35,850 nucleotides of DNA from Gloeocapsopsis sp. IPPAS B-1203 (GCF_002749975.1 NZ_PEIG01000026.1:1-35850), one strand, 5' to 3'; positions 1 to 8,972 are shown, counted from the first letter of the stretch. Numbers and translations are program-made. The notes: generated by a model from the letters alone, not told the origin.

Positions 1-31
1 AGGGGTGAGGGTGAGGGGCGAGGGGTGAGGG
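1..31. repeat. G-rich short tandem repeat (heptamer-like)
   Basis: The window opens with about four tandem copies of a unit close to AGGGGTG (variants AGGGTG and AGGGGCG). Similar G-rich gag/ggg tandem blocks are common between cyanobacterial genes, and a related block occurs at 24346-24373. It lies upstream of the ABC ATPase gene, and the array may continue beyond the left edge of the window. No function can be assigned. Confidence 0.75.
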
Positions 32-127
32 ATAAAATTGTTGAACTTAGTTACAGTTTTGGGAACGCATGGGATGTAGTTTCTAAAAACAGAGTTAGGC
101 TAGTGTCAAATATTTTACCAAGCATTT

Positions 128-1075
128 ATGGCAAGAGAACTCGCGGTTCGTACTTGCGGTTTAACTAAGCAATTTGATCGTCACGTCGCAGTTAATGATG
201 TCGATTTGCAGATCGCGGCGGGTGAAGTTTATGGGTTGATTGGACCAAATGGCGCTGGTAAAACAACATTGATTCAGATGTTAGCAACAGCGGAAGAACC
301 GACGCAGGGTGAGATTTATATTCACGGCGATCGCCTATTATTAGACCAAAGCAATACTACGCTGAAACGACGCTTGGGTTATCTCCCTGACGATTTTCCT
401 TTGTACGATAATCTCGCAGTTTGGGATTACCTCGATTATTTTGCACGGTTGTATTTTTTGAGAGAACCGCGTCGCACGCAACGATTGTATGAAGTTTTAG
501 AACTCGTACAGCTGCAACACAAGCGTAAAAGTTTGATTGCAACGCTTTCGCGGGGTATGAAACAGCGTTTGAGTCTAGCGCGAACAATTCTGCACGAACC
601 AATATTACTATTACTTGACGAACCTGTTTCTGGTCTTGATCCTGTGGCGCGAATGCAGTTCCGCGAAATTATCAAGGTACTCCAAGAAGCCGGAATGACA
701 ATTTTAATTTCCTCGCACGTTTTAAGTGATTTAGCCGAATTATGTACTTCGGTGGGGATTATGGAACTTGGTTATCTCATTGAGAGTGCAAGGTTGCAGG
801 ATTTGTATCAGCGCTTGAGTCATCGTCACATATTGTTAAGTACTTTAGGAGATTTAAAGCAACTGCAAGCAGAATTAAACAATAATCCTTTAGTCAAAGC
901 TTGGGAAGTTATAGCAGAAAAGCAGTTGAGGGTTGATTTTGATGGTAGTGAGGAAGACTGTGCAGAATTATTGCGATCGCTTGTACAAGCCAACATTCCG
1001 TTAACAAACTTTCATTATCTTCAAGAGGATTTAGAAACAATCTTTTTAAATTTGGGTCATAAACAAGCATCGTAG
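128..1075 (+). CDS. ABC-2 type transporter, ATP-binding protein
   Basis: This is the cytoplasmic ATPase of an ABC exporter. Visible motifs are Walker A GPNGAGKTT (residues 39-47), signature LSRGMKQ (140-146), Walker B LLLLDEP (160-166) and the switch histidine in ISSH near 196. The Q-loop position reads GYLPDD rather than the usual Gln, a variant I recall from ABC-2/NatA-like ATPases. About 100 C-terminal residues follow the catalytic core, as in the CcmA/NatA/YbhF group. The 315-residue length is normal. No clear Shine-Dalgarno precedes the ATG. The permease at 1367 follows on the same strand after 291 bp and is the probable partner. The substrate cannot be told from the sequence. Confidence 0.93.
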   Translation: MARELAVRTCGLTKQFDRHVAVNDVDLQIAAGEVYGLIGPNGAGKTTLIQMLATAEEPTQGEIYIHGDRLLLDQSNTTLKRRLGYLPDDFPLYDNLAVWDYLDYFARLYFLREPRRTQRLYEVLELVQLQHKRKSLIATLSRGMKQRLSLARTILHEPILLLLDEPVSGLDPVARMQFREIIKVLQEAGMTILISSHVLSDLAELCTSVGIMELGYLIESARLQDLYQRLSHRHILLSTLGDLKQLQAELNNNPLVKAWEVIAEKQLRVDFDGSEEDCAELLRSLVQANIPLTNFHYLQEDLETIFLNLGHKQAS

Positions 1076-1366
1076 TTAATTATTTAGAAGTTTATTGGAC
1101 TTGGCATTATTAGGTTAAAGGGTAATTCAATTGCTAGTTTTATATACGTTCTTCAGTGATTTTGCAAAAGTTTTAATTAGGTGATTATACTTAAATGTCA
1201 CACATTTGATGCTAGTTAATAGGAAAATTTTAGTGCTTAGCAATTAGTATTTAGCAATTTCCCCAAAAGCTAATCGCTAATAGTTACCAGTCCTTAAATT
1301 ATGTTTTTTCCTCACTTACTTGTATGTTTTTTGTTTGTATAAAATTTATTACACAACCTACTAGTT

Positions 1367-3052
1367 ATGAAACTTAAGTGGTTTGATATATTAGGTAATT
1401 TGAATCCGCAATTACTGCGCGAACTCAAAAGTAGATATACATTTAGAAATATTTTAGCTGCAGTAAACATATCTGTAATTGGTCAATTTTTAACTTATCT
1501 AACCCTAAGAAATCGATTGCCAGTTCTAGTAAATCAAGCTCCAGAATTTCATAAATACTGTACAGGAAGTATAGTTTATGAAACTCAGCGTAAATGTATT
1601 TTAGATAGTTTCGGTAATTTTATTATTAATTGGCAGTTTTGGTGGCTAAATTTATTTTTGTTTTTAAGTTCTATTGGTATTTTTGTTTTATTAGTAGGAG
1701 GAGCATATTTATTGGTTAATGACTTAGTGATAGAACAGCGTCGAGGTACGCTTAATTTTATTCGTCTTAGTCCTCAATCACCACAAAGTATTTTAATCGG
1801 TAAATTATTAGGAGTTCCCAGTCTACTTTATTTAATAGCTATATTAGCAGTTCCTTTACATCTAAAAGCAGGGCTAGCGGCTCAAGTTCCTTTGGATCTC
1901 ATTTTAATTTTCTATGCAGTTTTGATTGGTGGTTGCTGTTTTTTTTATAGTGCTGCCTTGTTATTGAGTTTAGTAAGTTCTTCAGCTATATCATCTTGGT
2001 TAGGTAGCGGTACGGTTTTATTATTTTTGTGGATGACTCAGGCTTCTCCTACAGGTACTCTTATTGATTGGCTGTTTTTACTTTCGCCTAACCAAATAAT
2101 TCCTTATCTAACTGCTGCAACTAATTTAAATTTTTATCCTGGTTTATCTATACCAGCATTTAATGCTTGGCAGTGGTTTTATTTACCTCTAGGGGCAAAT
2201 GCCATAAGCTTAGTTATTAGTATCTTATTAAATTACAGTTTGTGGGTATATTGGATTTGGCTAGCTTTACTACGACGATTTTCAAATTCGAGTAGAACTT
2301 TATTAAGTAAACAGCAAAGTTATTTTTTAGTAACTTGCTTTGAAGTTGTTCTTTTAGGATTTATAACTAAATTAATAGAAGGAATACCTGTAACTGACAC
2401 ATGGTACGATTGGCGATTTTTGCTAGTATTTAATTTAATCATTTTTTTATTTTTGATTGTATCCCTAACACCTTCACATCAGGCATTAAAAGATTGGGCA
2501 AGATACAGAAAAGAACCCTCTCAAACTAGAAAAATATGGCAACTATTGCTCTTACAAGATTTGATGTGGAGTGAGAAAAGTCCTGCCGTATTAGCAATAT
2601 TATTTAATTTGGCGATCGCATCGACGCTCCTGATTCCTTGGATATTTCTTAATCTGGCAACATCAGACCAAATTCCAGCTTTATTAAGCTTATTAATTTG
2701 CAGTAACTTTATTGCAGTTTGTGCAATAGCTACACAAATTCTAAAATTACGAATAACTCAAAATACAGCACTCTGGATTACGGGAACTCTTGTTGCTGTA
2801 ACTGTATTACCTATGATTATTCTTAGCTTAATTACAGTTAACTCAGCTCAACTTTCAATGCTGTGGTTATTTACACCTTATGCATGGGTAGCTATTAAAT
2901 CAGCAAGCCAATTTAGTATTTTATTGGCAATTGTGGTGCAATATAGTATTTTGGGATTGTGCGCATTTCAGCTAATACATGATATTAAAAAAAATGGTGA
3001 ATCTGCATCTAAAACATTATTTAACCAACATAAAATACACAACAAATGGTGA
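1367..3052 (+). CDS. ABC-2 type transporter, large permease
   Basis: A 561-residue integral membrane protein with about a dozen hydrophobic segments and a short polar N-terminus containing NPQLLRELKSRY, typical of cyanobacterial ABC-2 permeases. It reads as two permease halves. The first includes a cytoplasmic IEQRRGTLNFIRLSP segment near residues 122-136, the element that contacts the ATPase in ABC-2 systems. The second starts after a polar segment around residues 370-400 (SLTPSHQALKDWARYR). It follows the ATPase gene at 128 and probably forms one exporter with it. It converges with the 3065-3421 gene, with only 12 bp between the stop codons. Codon use is more AT-rich than in the neighbours. 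The substrate is unknown. Confidence 0.85.
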   Translation: MKLKWFDILGNLNPQLLRELKSRYTFRNILAAVNISVIGQFLTYLTLRNRLPVLVNQAPEFHKYCTGSIVYETQRKCILDSFGNFIINWQFWWLNLFLFLSSIGIFVLLVGGAYLLVNDLVIEQRRGTLNFIRLSPQSPQSILIGKLLGVPSLLYLIAILAVPLHLKAGLAAQVPLDLILIFYAVLIGGCCFFYSAALLLSLVSSSAISSWLGSGTVLLFLWMTQASPTGTLIDWLFLLSPNQIIPYLTAATNLNFYPGLSIPAFNAWQWFYLPLGANAISLVISILLNYSLWVYWIWLALLRRFSNSSRTLLSKQQSYFLVTCFEVVLLGFITKLIEGIPVTDTWYDWRFLLVFNLIIFLFLIVSLTPSHQALKDWARYRKEPSQTRKIWQLLLLQDLMWSEKSPAVLAILFNLAIASTLLIPWIFLNLATSDQIPALLSLLICSNFIAVCAIATQILKLRITQNTALWITGTLVAVTVLPMIILSLITVNSAQLSMLWLFTPYAWVAIKSASQFSILLAIVVQYSILGLCAFQLIHDIKKNGESASKTLFNQHKIHNKW

Positions 3053-3064
3053 GTGAAACTATCA

Positions 3065-3421
3065 CTAAGGATCAAGTGTAAAAGATAATACAAAAAAGTT
3101 CTGCTTAGTTACGTTCAATAGACTATATATTTGGGTAACTATTGTTCCAGATCCATTATCATGATTTCCAGAACAAGTTTGTAGTATTTTAGAATCTGGT
3201 ATTTCTGTAGATTCGCTTTGTGCGTTGATTTTAAACCTTGTACTGCCAAAATCAATGCAAGATCGCATAGTTAAAGAACCTAATAGATCTTCTGCATGAA
3301 TCACAAATGCCTTTCGACTCCCTTCGAGGCTAGTCAGGTAAAGTGTCCCTGCGTACACTAAAACAAGATTTTTATGAGTAATTCCATGGTAGCGGACTTT
3401 GTTTATAGTGTGCGAATTCAT
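3065..3421 (-). CDS. Small hypothetical protein coupled to HAD phosphatase
   Basis: I do not recognise this 118-residue protein. It has no membrane segment, no signal peptide and no obvious motif. Two cysteines, C75 in MRSC-like context and a later CSGNHDNG segment, are visible but suggest nothing specific. The best evidence that it is real is its start: its ATG overlaps the TGA of the upstream HAD phosphatase gene in the form ATGA (3418-3421), the classic arrangement for translational coupling. Its stop lies 12 bp from the end of the convergent permease gene, so the ORF fills the available space. It could be an accessory protein of the phosphatase, but that is inference from position only. 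Confidence 0.55.
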   Translation of the reverse strand: MNSHTINKVRYHGITHKNLVLVYAGTLYLTSLEGSRKAFVIHAEDLLGSLTMRSCIDFGSTRFKINAQSESTEIPDSKILQTCSGNHDNGSGTIVTQIYSLLNVTKQNFFVLSFTLDP

Positions 3422-4194
3422 TTGCGCTTGCTCAAAGATTGTGCTAACTCACAAAAGCCTTGAACCTCTGGAGCATTAGTCATATACATTGGTTGATGAA
3501 CGAGTTGGTTGGCATAATGCAACACATTGGAAACGCCTACAGAAAGTGGAAATTTACTCGGATCAAATAAACTTGCGTCATTTGGGCTATCGCCTACAGT
3601 GGCAACTTGTTCTAAATTCAACTGGGGATAATATGTATGCAACACTTGCAACAATCCAGTAGCTTTATTTTGCTCTATTGGTTTGATATGACATTGAACA
3701 TTGCTGTAGGTAAAGCCCCAACCTATATTTTGGCAAAGTTCTACTAGTTTTTGTAGTTGCACAGGGTTTAGCCCAAATACATCAAATGTCCAATCGGTGA
3801 TACGAAAGCAATTATCGCTTGACTCATGGATTTGAGGAAATTCTGTTTGGAGTTGTTGAAAGCATTGCGCGAGTTTCGTACGGTGACTAGTTACATGAGG
3901 AATCGCTGTTAAAGCTAGAGGTGTTTCTCTGTCTGACTGATAAAATAAACCACCATTTTCGGCGATCGCCCCTGCTATTGGTAAGTAATTTGTTAAACCG
4001 CTTACCCAGCCAGCCGAACGACCTGTAACAATGATGACCTCAATACCTGCAGTGGCTAAATCTGCAAATGCTTGCAGTAAATCTACTGTAAATTTACCAT
4101 TGTGCGTCAGCGTACCATCCATATCTGTCGCTACTAAACGAAGATTGTGGAATGCATCGGTAGCAACTAACTCGGATAAAGGTGTGAAAGTCAT
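3418..4194 (-). CDS. HAD-superfamily hydrolase, class IIB (sugar-phosphatase-like)
   Basis: A 258-residue cytoplasmic phosphatase of the Cof/sucrose-phosphatase-like HAD class. Motif I is DMDGT (D24 nucleophile, D26 acid/base), motif II is the Thr of VTGR (T57), motif III is a Lys in the IKPIEQNK region (K171 or K177), and motif IV is GDSPND (201-206), which binds Mg2+. The region between motifs II and III is long enough for a C2-type cap, which fits class IIB and sugar-phosphate or phosphoglycerate-type substrates. The exact substrate is not readable. The stop codon overlaps the start of the downstream 118-residue gene (ATGA). The upstream region contains a HIP1 site. Confidence 0.88.
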   Translation of the reverse strand: MTFTPLSELVATDAFHNLRLVATDMDGTLTHNGKFTVDLLQAFADLATAGIEVIIVTGRSAGWVSGLTNYLPIAGAIAENGGLFYQSDRETPLALTAIPHVTSHRTKLAQCFQQLQTEFPQIHESSDNCFRITDWTFDVFGLNPVQLQKLVELCQNIGWGFTYSNVQCHIKPIEQNKATGLLQVLHTYYPQLNLEQVATVGDSPNDASLFDPSKFPLSVGVSNVLHYANQLVHQPMYMTNAPEVQGFCELAQSLSKRK

Positions 4195-4543
4195 AAGTTA
4201 TCTCATCAAACAGCGCGATCGCTTTGTCAGTTTACTGAACTGTGTACATCAATTCTTGCTGTCAAATCTATTGATATTTCAGGGCTTTGAATTTGATAGG
4301 TTGCTATAAATTGTTTGAACTGAAATCAATTGAATTATATTTTGCTGACAACTTCAATAGATTCTTGCGGAATTTGTATATTTCCATTTGAAGATTAATC
4401 CTAAGCAAATTAAATATATAACTCATGCAATGGTGGAATTGTGAATATCTTACTATTCACTAGCTTTACCAATTCAATATTTGATAAATAGAGCAAGACG
4501 ATATTCAATTTCTCAAAAAATCTAGACATATAGGAAATAAACT
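4195..4543. other. Intergenic region between divergent genes
   Basis: An AT-rich 349-bp spacer between the HAD gene (minus) and the YedZ-like gene (plus), so it should carry promoters in both directions. A small plus-strand reading frame running out of the HAD gene into this region (to 4309) looks like an antisense shadow. I see no repeat, RNA gene or convincing operator here. Confidence 0.6.
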
Positions 4544-5101
4544 ATGATTCTCTTAGACACATATTCATTACCTAATTTGTTGGGTTTTCTGGCATTAATT
4601 AGTTATGTTATCACATTACTTCCCACCATAATTAGGATAGTTTTTCCTCAAACTAAAGCAACAGGTTTGCCACAGTGGTTACTTAAAAATCGCCGCCTTG
4701 CTGGAGTTCTCGCATTCTTTTTAGCACTTTTACATGGGTATTTTCTAGTTGAGAAAAGACAGCTTGACTTCTTCGATCCAAAGACCTTTTGGATTTATTT
4801 ACAAGGAATATCTACATTCATAATTTTTACGCTTCTTGCGATAACCTCTAACGATTGGAGTGTCAAAAAGCTGAAGAAAAATTGGAAACAACTGCATAAA
4901 CTCACATATATAGCAATGTTTCTGTTAACTTGGCACGTTTGGGACAAAATGTCAGGACATTGGACATATTTAACACCCATTGGCATCGTGGCGATCGCTG
5001 GAATCACGCTTTTGTATATCATCCGTCTCTATATTGAACGCCAAAATCAACAACAAAAACTGATAAAAACAGCTTTGGTGTCAGCTAAAAGCAATAAATA
5101 G
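4544..5101 (+). CDS. Ferric reductase-like transmembrane haem protein (YedZ/MsrQ-like)
   Basis: A 185-residue membrane protein with about five TM helices. The haem-ligand pattern of the ferric reductase-like/YedZ family is visible: H64 in the LLHGYF helix, H118 in the KQLHKLTY helix start, and H131 in TWHVWD, 13 residues later. It is known for this family that two b-type haems are held by such His pairs and pass electrons across the membrane. MsrQ partners the periplasmic methionine sulfoxide reductase MsrP, but no msrP gene is present here, so the redox partner is open. A purine-rich AGGAAA lies about 10 nt before the ATG. The WD40 gene at 5145 follows closely. Confidence 0.82.
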   Translation: MILLDTYSLPNLLGFLALISYVITLLPTIIRIVFPQTKATGLPQWLLKNRRLAGVLAFFLALLHGYFLVEKRQLDFFDPKTFWIYLQGISTFIIFTLLAITSNDWSVKKLKKNWKQLHKLTYIAMFLLTWHVWDKMSGHWTYLTPIGIVAIAGITLLYIIRLYIERQNQQQKLIKTALVSAKSNK

Positions 5102-5144
5102 CAATACTCGCCATGCGCTGATTCTGTAACAGGAAAGCTTTTCT

Positions 5145-6161
5145 ATGCAGATTAAACCATTTTTTTCAAAAACCTCAGTAGCCTTGGCGATCGCTACTAC
5201 AGCAATTGTCGCTGGCTTGAGTTACAAGATATTATCACAATCAAATGACACGACCATCGCATCTTCGTCTATCCAAGTTCGCACACTCAAAGGTCATTCT
5301 GTATGGGTGTATACAACTGCTATCAGCCCTGATGGCAGAATACTCGCTAGTGGTAGTTATGACGGTACAATCAAAGTTTGGAATCTGGACACGGGTGACT
5401 TAATTTACAGTATTAAAGGTCATGCAGATGCTGTGCGATCGCTTGCGATTAGCCCTAACAACCAAATTCTTGTCAGTGGTAGCTGGGACAATCGAGTCAA
5501 GTTGTGGAATCTGCAAAGCGGTACTTTAGTGCGTACGCTTAACGGTCATACTGATGATGTGAAATCTGTTGCTATCAGCCCAAATGGTGAGTTAGTTGCA
5601 AGTGCGGGTGTCGATCAGACGATCAGGTTTTGGGTCCAAACAGGGAAAGAATTACAAAAGATACAGAATACGGACAGTGTAGAGGCGATCGCCTTCAGCC
5701 CTGATGGAAAAACCTTAGCCAGTGGCAACAATGATGGCACAATTAAAGTCTGGCAACTCAACACTCAACAAGAAAGTGTCAGCGCAAATCTGTTACGCAC
5801 TTTAGCAGGGCATTCCCAAAGAGTATTATCTGTTGCCTTTAGTCCAAATGGGCGTTTTTTAGCTAGTGGTAGTGCCGATAAAACAATCAAGTTGTGGCAA
5901 GCTGACGATTGTAGAGTTTTGCATACTTTGGTAGGACATTCAGGAAACGTTACATCGGTCGCATTTCAGCCGGATAATCAGACTTTAGCAAGTGGTAGTA
6001 CAGACCACACAATTAAACTTTGGCATCCTGCTACAGGTGAACTCTGGAGTAATCTTACAGGACACACTAAACCTGTTTGGTCACTTGGCTTTAGTCCTGA
6101 CAATCAAATAGTAAGTGGTAGTGGGGACGAAACAATCAAAATTTGGTCTATTTCGCGCTAA
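5145..6161 (+). CDS. Membrane-anchored WD40 seven-blade propeller protein
   Basis: A 338-residue protein with an uncleaved-looking N-terminal hydrophobic segment (about residues 10-30, VALAIATTAIVAGLSY), then seven consecutive WD40 repeats filling residues 45-338. Each repeat ends in IKVW, VKLW, IRFW or IKLW, and most begin with a GH dipeptide. The gene ends right after the seventh blade, so the protein is one complete beta-propeller tethered to the membrane, probably on the non-cytoplasmic side (inference). There is no lipobox Cys. WD40 propellers are protein-binding scaffolds with no catalytic residues. It starts 43 bp after the YedZ-like gene on the same strand and may be co-transcribed with it. 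Confidence 0.88.
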   Translation: MQIKPFFSKTSVALAIATTAIVAGLSYKILSQSNDTTIASSSIQVRTLKGHSVWVYTTAISPDGRILASGSYDGTIKVWNLDTGDLIYSIKGHADAVRSLAISPNNQILVSGSWDNRVKLWNLQSGTLVRTLNGHTDDVKSVAISPNGELVASAGVDQTIRFWVQTGKELQKIQNTDSVEAIAFSPDGKTLASGNNDGTIKVWQLNTQQESVSANLLRTLAGHSQRVLSVAFSPNGRFLASGSADKTIKLWQADDCRVLHTLVGHSGNVTSVAFQPDNQTLASGSTDHTIKLWHPATGELWSNLTGHTKPVWSLGFSPDNQIVSGSGDETIKIWSISR

Positions 6162-6520
6162 ATTGCCGTTCAAAAGCTACTTGCTAGACGCGATTAAACT
6201 GTTCAAAGAATTAAAATTAGTTATTTCCGGAATTTTCTTTCTCAAGTTGAAGAGTAATCTTAGTGAAGTATTCACTTACACTCAACACTTGTAAAACACA
6301 CAATTGAATTGATTTTAATCAATATTTAGTGTGCTTTGTAGAGGACATTTATCCGAGACGAAAACTTACATAAGTTCTTAGTTAAATAGGAATTGTAACT
6401 GCATTTCTAAAACTGCTTTTTTAAAGCTATTAGTCTTGAATAGCTGTAATTTCCTCGTGCAAATAAGTTAGATGTTTTGTGAATGCTTTGTCATCAAATT
6501 AGTTAAAAAGAGATGAAACA
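6162..6520. other. Intergenic region upstream of haloperoxidase gene
   Basis: A 359-bp AT-rich spacer. The most notable element is a 16-bp palindrome, ATTGATT-TT-AATCAAT, at 6308-6323, about 200 bp before the haloperoxidase start. It could be an operator, or chance in AT-rich DNA. No other gene or repeat is visible. Confidence 0.5.
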
Positions 6521-7999
6521 ATGAACAAAATGAATGGTAATATCATCATTTCTTGGAATAACATTTATTTAGAAGCTGTGCGCAGACTGGGCGGCGCGCC
6601 TGGTCCACTTTCCCGAATGGGAGCAATGATGCACATTGCAATGTTTGATGCAATCAATATTCTTTGTGACGGTTCATACGAGCAATATACTAAGTCCGAT
6701 ATCAAAAAAATAGAGGGTGCAGATCCCATAATGAGTGCAGCATATGCCGCACGGAAAGTTTTGCTAGAAACGATTAAGGAACTAATTGAACAAACTGTAA
6801 AGAATCAAGGCGGAGTACCGAGTCCTTTTGCTGCGTATCAAGTCAATACAGGTTTCGATGCTGATTCATTTTTGCGCGATTGCATGACGCCCTTTAATAT
6901 GTCTTTGAGCGCAGCAAATTGCGATCCTTCTCGTCAATTTGGTGAAGCAGTTGCCGAGGCAATTCTAAACGAACGCAAAGCCGATGGTTCTCAAAATCCG
7001 CCAGATTCACCTATGTTGTGCAATGGTTCTGGAGATACAGATACTGTTCCTAAGTGTTTTGGTTATGAGGCTGGTGATTGGCGGGAAACTGGTTCAGGAT
7101 CAGCCGTGACGCCACAGTGGGGTAAAGTCAAATCGATGGGGAGGTGGAAATCCATTGATGAATTTTTACCAACGACAGCGTTGAACATCAAAGAGTTTGA
7201 CACCTATGAAAAATTACTGAAAAGCCGCGATTACGTAGGTCAATTTGATGAAGTAAGGCGGCTGGGTGAAGCGCATTCAACGGAACGGACGCGTGAGGAA
7301 ACGGAAATAGCGTTTTTCTGGGCTAATGACCTTGATGGTACTTACAAGCCTCCTGGTCAACTATACGTGATTACACAGATTGTCGCTAAGCAAGAAGGTA
7401 CTGTTCAAGATTTATTAGAAACTGCACGACTTTTTGCGCTGGTTGGAATTGCCATGGCGGATGCGGGGATTGTGGCTTGGTATGTGAAGTATCTATTTCC
7501 GAATGAAGAGTGCCCAATTCGTTTGTGGCGTCCTGAATCTGCGATCCGAGAAGCCGATCGCGATCGCAACCGCAATACTTTGCTAGATCCTAATTGGCAA
7601 CCACTTTCAGCAATGGTTGATGGTACACGATTTTCACCCGCTTTTCCCGCGTATATTTCTGGTCATGCGACCTTTGGTGCTGCCCATGCAACGATGATGC
7701 GACTTTATTATGGACGCGATTCAATTGCTTTTACGGCAACAACTGAAGATCCTCATGCTTTACGTGACGAGAATGGCATCAAGCTAACTCGTCGGTTCAC
7801 CAGCTTTACCGAAGCAGCAAGAGAAAATGGTCGCAGCCGCGTTTATCTTGGCGTCCATTACCAATGGGATGCGGAAGGTGGATTTGAATCGGGTTCTAAA
7901 GTTGCTGAACACGCTTTTAAAACAGTATTAAAACGGCAAGCTGAACATTACCAAAAGACTGTGACTACGAAAACCACCAATGAACCTGTAACAGCGTAG
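6521..7999 (+). CDS. Vanadium-dependent haloperoxidase-type PAP2 enzyme
   Basis: A 492-residue protein of the vanadium haloperoxidase/PAP2 phosphatase superfamily, whose members hold vanadate or phosphate with three motifs. Here they read LWRPESAIR (R337, P338), SGHATFGAAH (S380-G381-H382) and SRVYLGVHYQWD (R440 and H446, six apart as in the family). H446 would be the vanadate-binding histidine and H382 the acid/base. The usual motif-1 Lys seven residues before the RP arginine is replaced by Glu (E330), and the nearest Lys is K323, so substrate binding may differ. No signal peptide is seen. An AAAGAGATG stretch precedes the ATG. The enzyme may oxidise halides or hydrolyse phosphate esters. 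The family assignment is secure and the activity is not. Confidence 0.85.
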   Translation: MNKMNGNIIISWNNIYLEAVRRLGGAPGPLSRMGAMMHIAMFDAINILCDGSYEQYTKSDIKKIEGADPIMSAAYAARKVLLETIKELIEQTVKNQGGVPSPFAAYQVNTGFDADSFLRDCMTPFNMSLSAANCDPSRQFGEAVAEAILNERKADGSQNPPDSPMLCNGSGDTDTVPKCFGYEAGDWRETGSGSAVTPQWGKVKSMGRWKSIDEFLPTTALNIKEFDTYEKLLKSRDYVGQFDEVRRLGEAHSTERTREETEIAFFWANDLDGTYKPPGQLYVITQIVAKQEGTVQDLLETARLFALVGIAMADAGIVAWYVKYLFPNEECPIRLWRPESAIREADRDRNRNTLLDPNWQPLSAMVDGTRFSPAFPAYISGHATFGAAHATMMRLYYGRDSIAFTATTEDPHALRDENGIKLTRRFTSFTEAARENGRSRVYLGVHYQWDAEGGFESGSKVAEHAFKTVLKRQAEHYQKTVTTKTTNEPVTA

Positions 8000-8035
8000 T
8001 CATTAGCATTGGCACTAGCTGCAATGGTTTATTTC

Positions 8036-8057
8036 GCCCGCAGTTTTGGCTGTGGGC
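8036..8057. terminator. Hairpin between convergent genes
   Basis: GCCCGCAG, TTTTGG loop, CTGTGGGC: an 8-bp stem with one G-T pair, between the convergent haloperoxidase and sucD genes. A weak T-rich stretch (TTGTCTT) follows on the plus strand, so it may terminate the haloperoxidase transcript. Confidence 0.45.
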
Positions 8058-8090
8058 TTGTCTTAGCTTGAAAAGCGATCGCGGCGATGA

Positions 8091-8972
8091 CTACTTCAGT
8101 GCCTTTTTCACTAAGCTTGAAATCTGAGAAGGGCGATCGGCAACGGGAACTTTAGCTTCTTTAAATGCCGTCAGTTTACTTTGGGTAGTCCCAATATTGA
8201 CACCGCGACCAACAACCGCAGCGAGAGTTCCTGTGTGTCCCCAGTGTTTACCAGGCGGGGCATTTCTCCCAGCAATGTAAGCAATTACGGGTTTATCTAT
8301 CGTTTCTGCAATGTAGCGGGCAGCAGTTTCTTCGCTATTTCCTCCAGTTTCTCCAACTAAAACAATTGCCTGCGTGCTGTCATCTTCATCTAAAATTTGC
8401 AGCCATTGCAAGAAAGAAGATCCTGTGATTGCATCACTACCAATGCTGACACCGATTGACTGTCCTAAACCTGCTTTGGTTAATTCTGAAGCAATTTCAT
8501 AAGTAAGAGTACTGCTACGGCTAACGATTCCTACAGATCCAGGAGTATAAAATTCACTCGCATGAGTTCCTAATAGAATCTTTCCTGGAACAATAATTCC
8601 AGGACTGTTTGGTCCGACAACCAAGGTTTCTGTTGCTTCTGCTTTGCGCAGAAGATGCACCATATCAAGAGGGGGAACTCCCGCAGGGATAATAATAATT
8701 TGGCGAATACCTGCAGCGATCGCTTCTAAAGCTGCATCGAGTGCTTGATAGGGAGACACTAGAATAATTGTGGTGTCAATCACCCCAAATTCTGACACTG
8801 CTTGTTCTACTAGATCAAACACAGGAATTTCATCAAGCGTTTCCCCACTTTGCCCAGGACTGATCGCCGCAATGACATTTGTGCCATAAGCTTTCATGTG
8901 GGCGGCGTGTGTTGCCATCAGTGGTTCGCAATAGCCCTGAATTACAACTTTACTTTCTGGGGTTAGTTTCAT
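8091..8972 (-). CDS. sucD: Succinyl-CoA ligase (ADP-forming) subunit alpha
   Basis: The alpha subunit of succinyl-CoA synthetase, which interconverts succinyl-CoA and succinate with substrate-level ATP formation in the TCA cycle. The phosphohistidine motif KHWGHTGT is present, with H246 at the same number as in E. coli. GETGG (207-211) supplies the interacting Glu, and IVSRSSTLTYE follows the family closely. Two departures stand out. The N-terminal CoA-binding loop reads QGYCEPLMATH instead of the usual QG(I/F)TGxxGxxH, and the PNCPG motif is PNSPG (S123). The 293-residue length is normal. The start ATG overlaps the sucC stop as ATGA (8969-8972), so the two are translationally coupled. Confidence 0.92.
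   Translation of the reverse strand: MKLTPESKVVIQGYCEPLMATHAAHMKAYGTNVIAAISPGQSGETLDEIPVFDLVEQAVSEFGVIDTTIILVSPYQALDAALEAIAAGIRQIIIIPAGVPPLDMVHLLRKAEATETLVVGPNSPGIIVPGKILLGTHASEFYTPGSVGIVSRSSTLTYEIASELTKAGLGQSIGVSIGSDAITGSSFLQWLQILDEDDSTQAIVLVGETGGNSEETAARYIAETIDKPVIAYIAGRNAPPGKHWGHTGTLAAVVGRGVNIGTTQSKLTAFKEAKVPVADRPSQISSLVKKALK

Noticed and set aside
4031-4309. 92-codon plus-strand frame over the HAD gene start
   Set aside because: Antisense shadow of a well-supported phosphatase gene with no own features.
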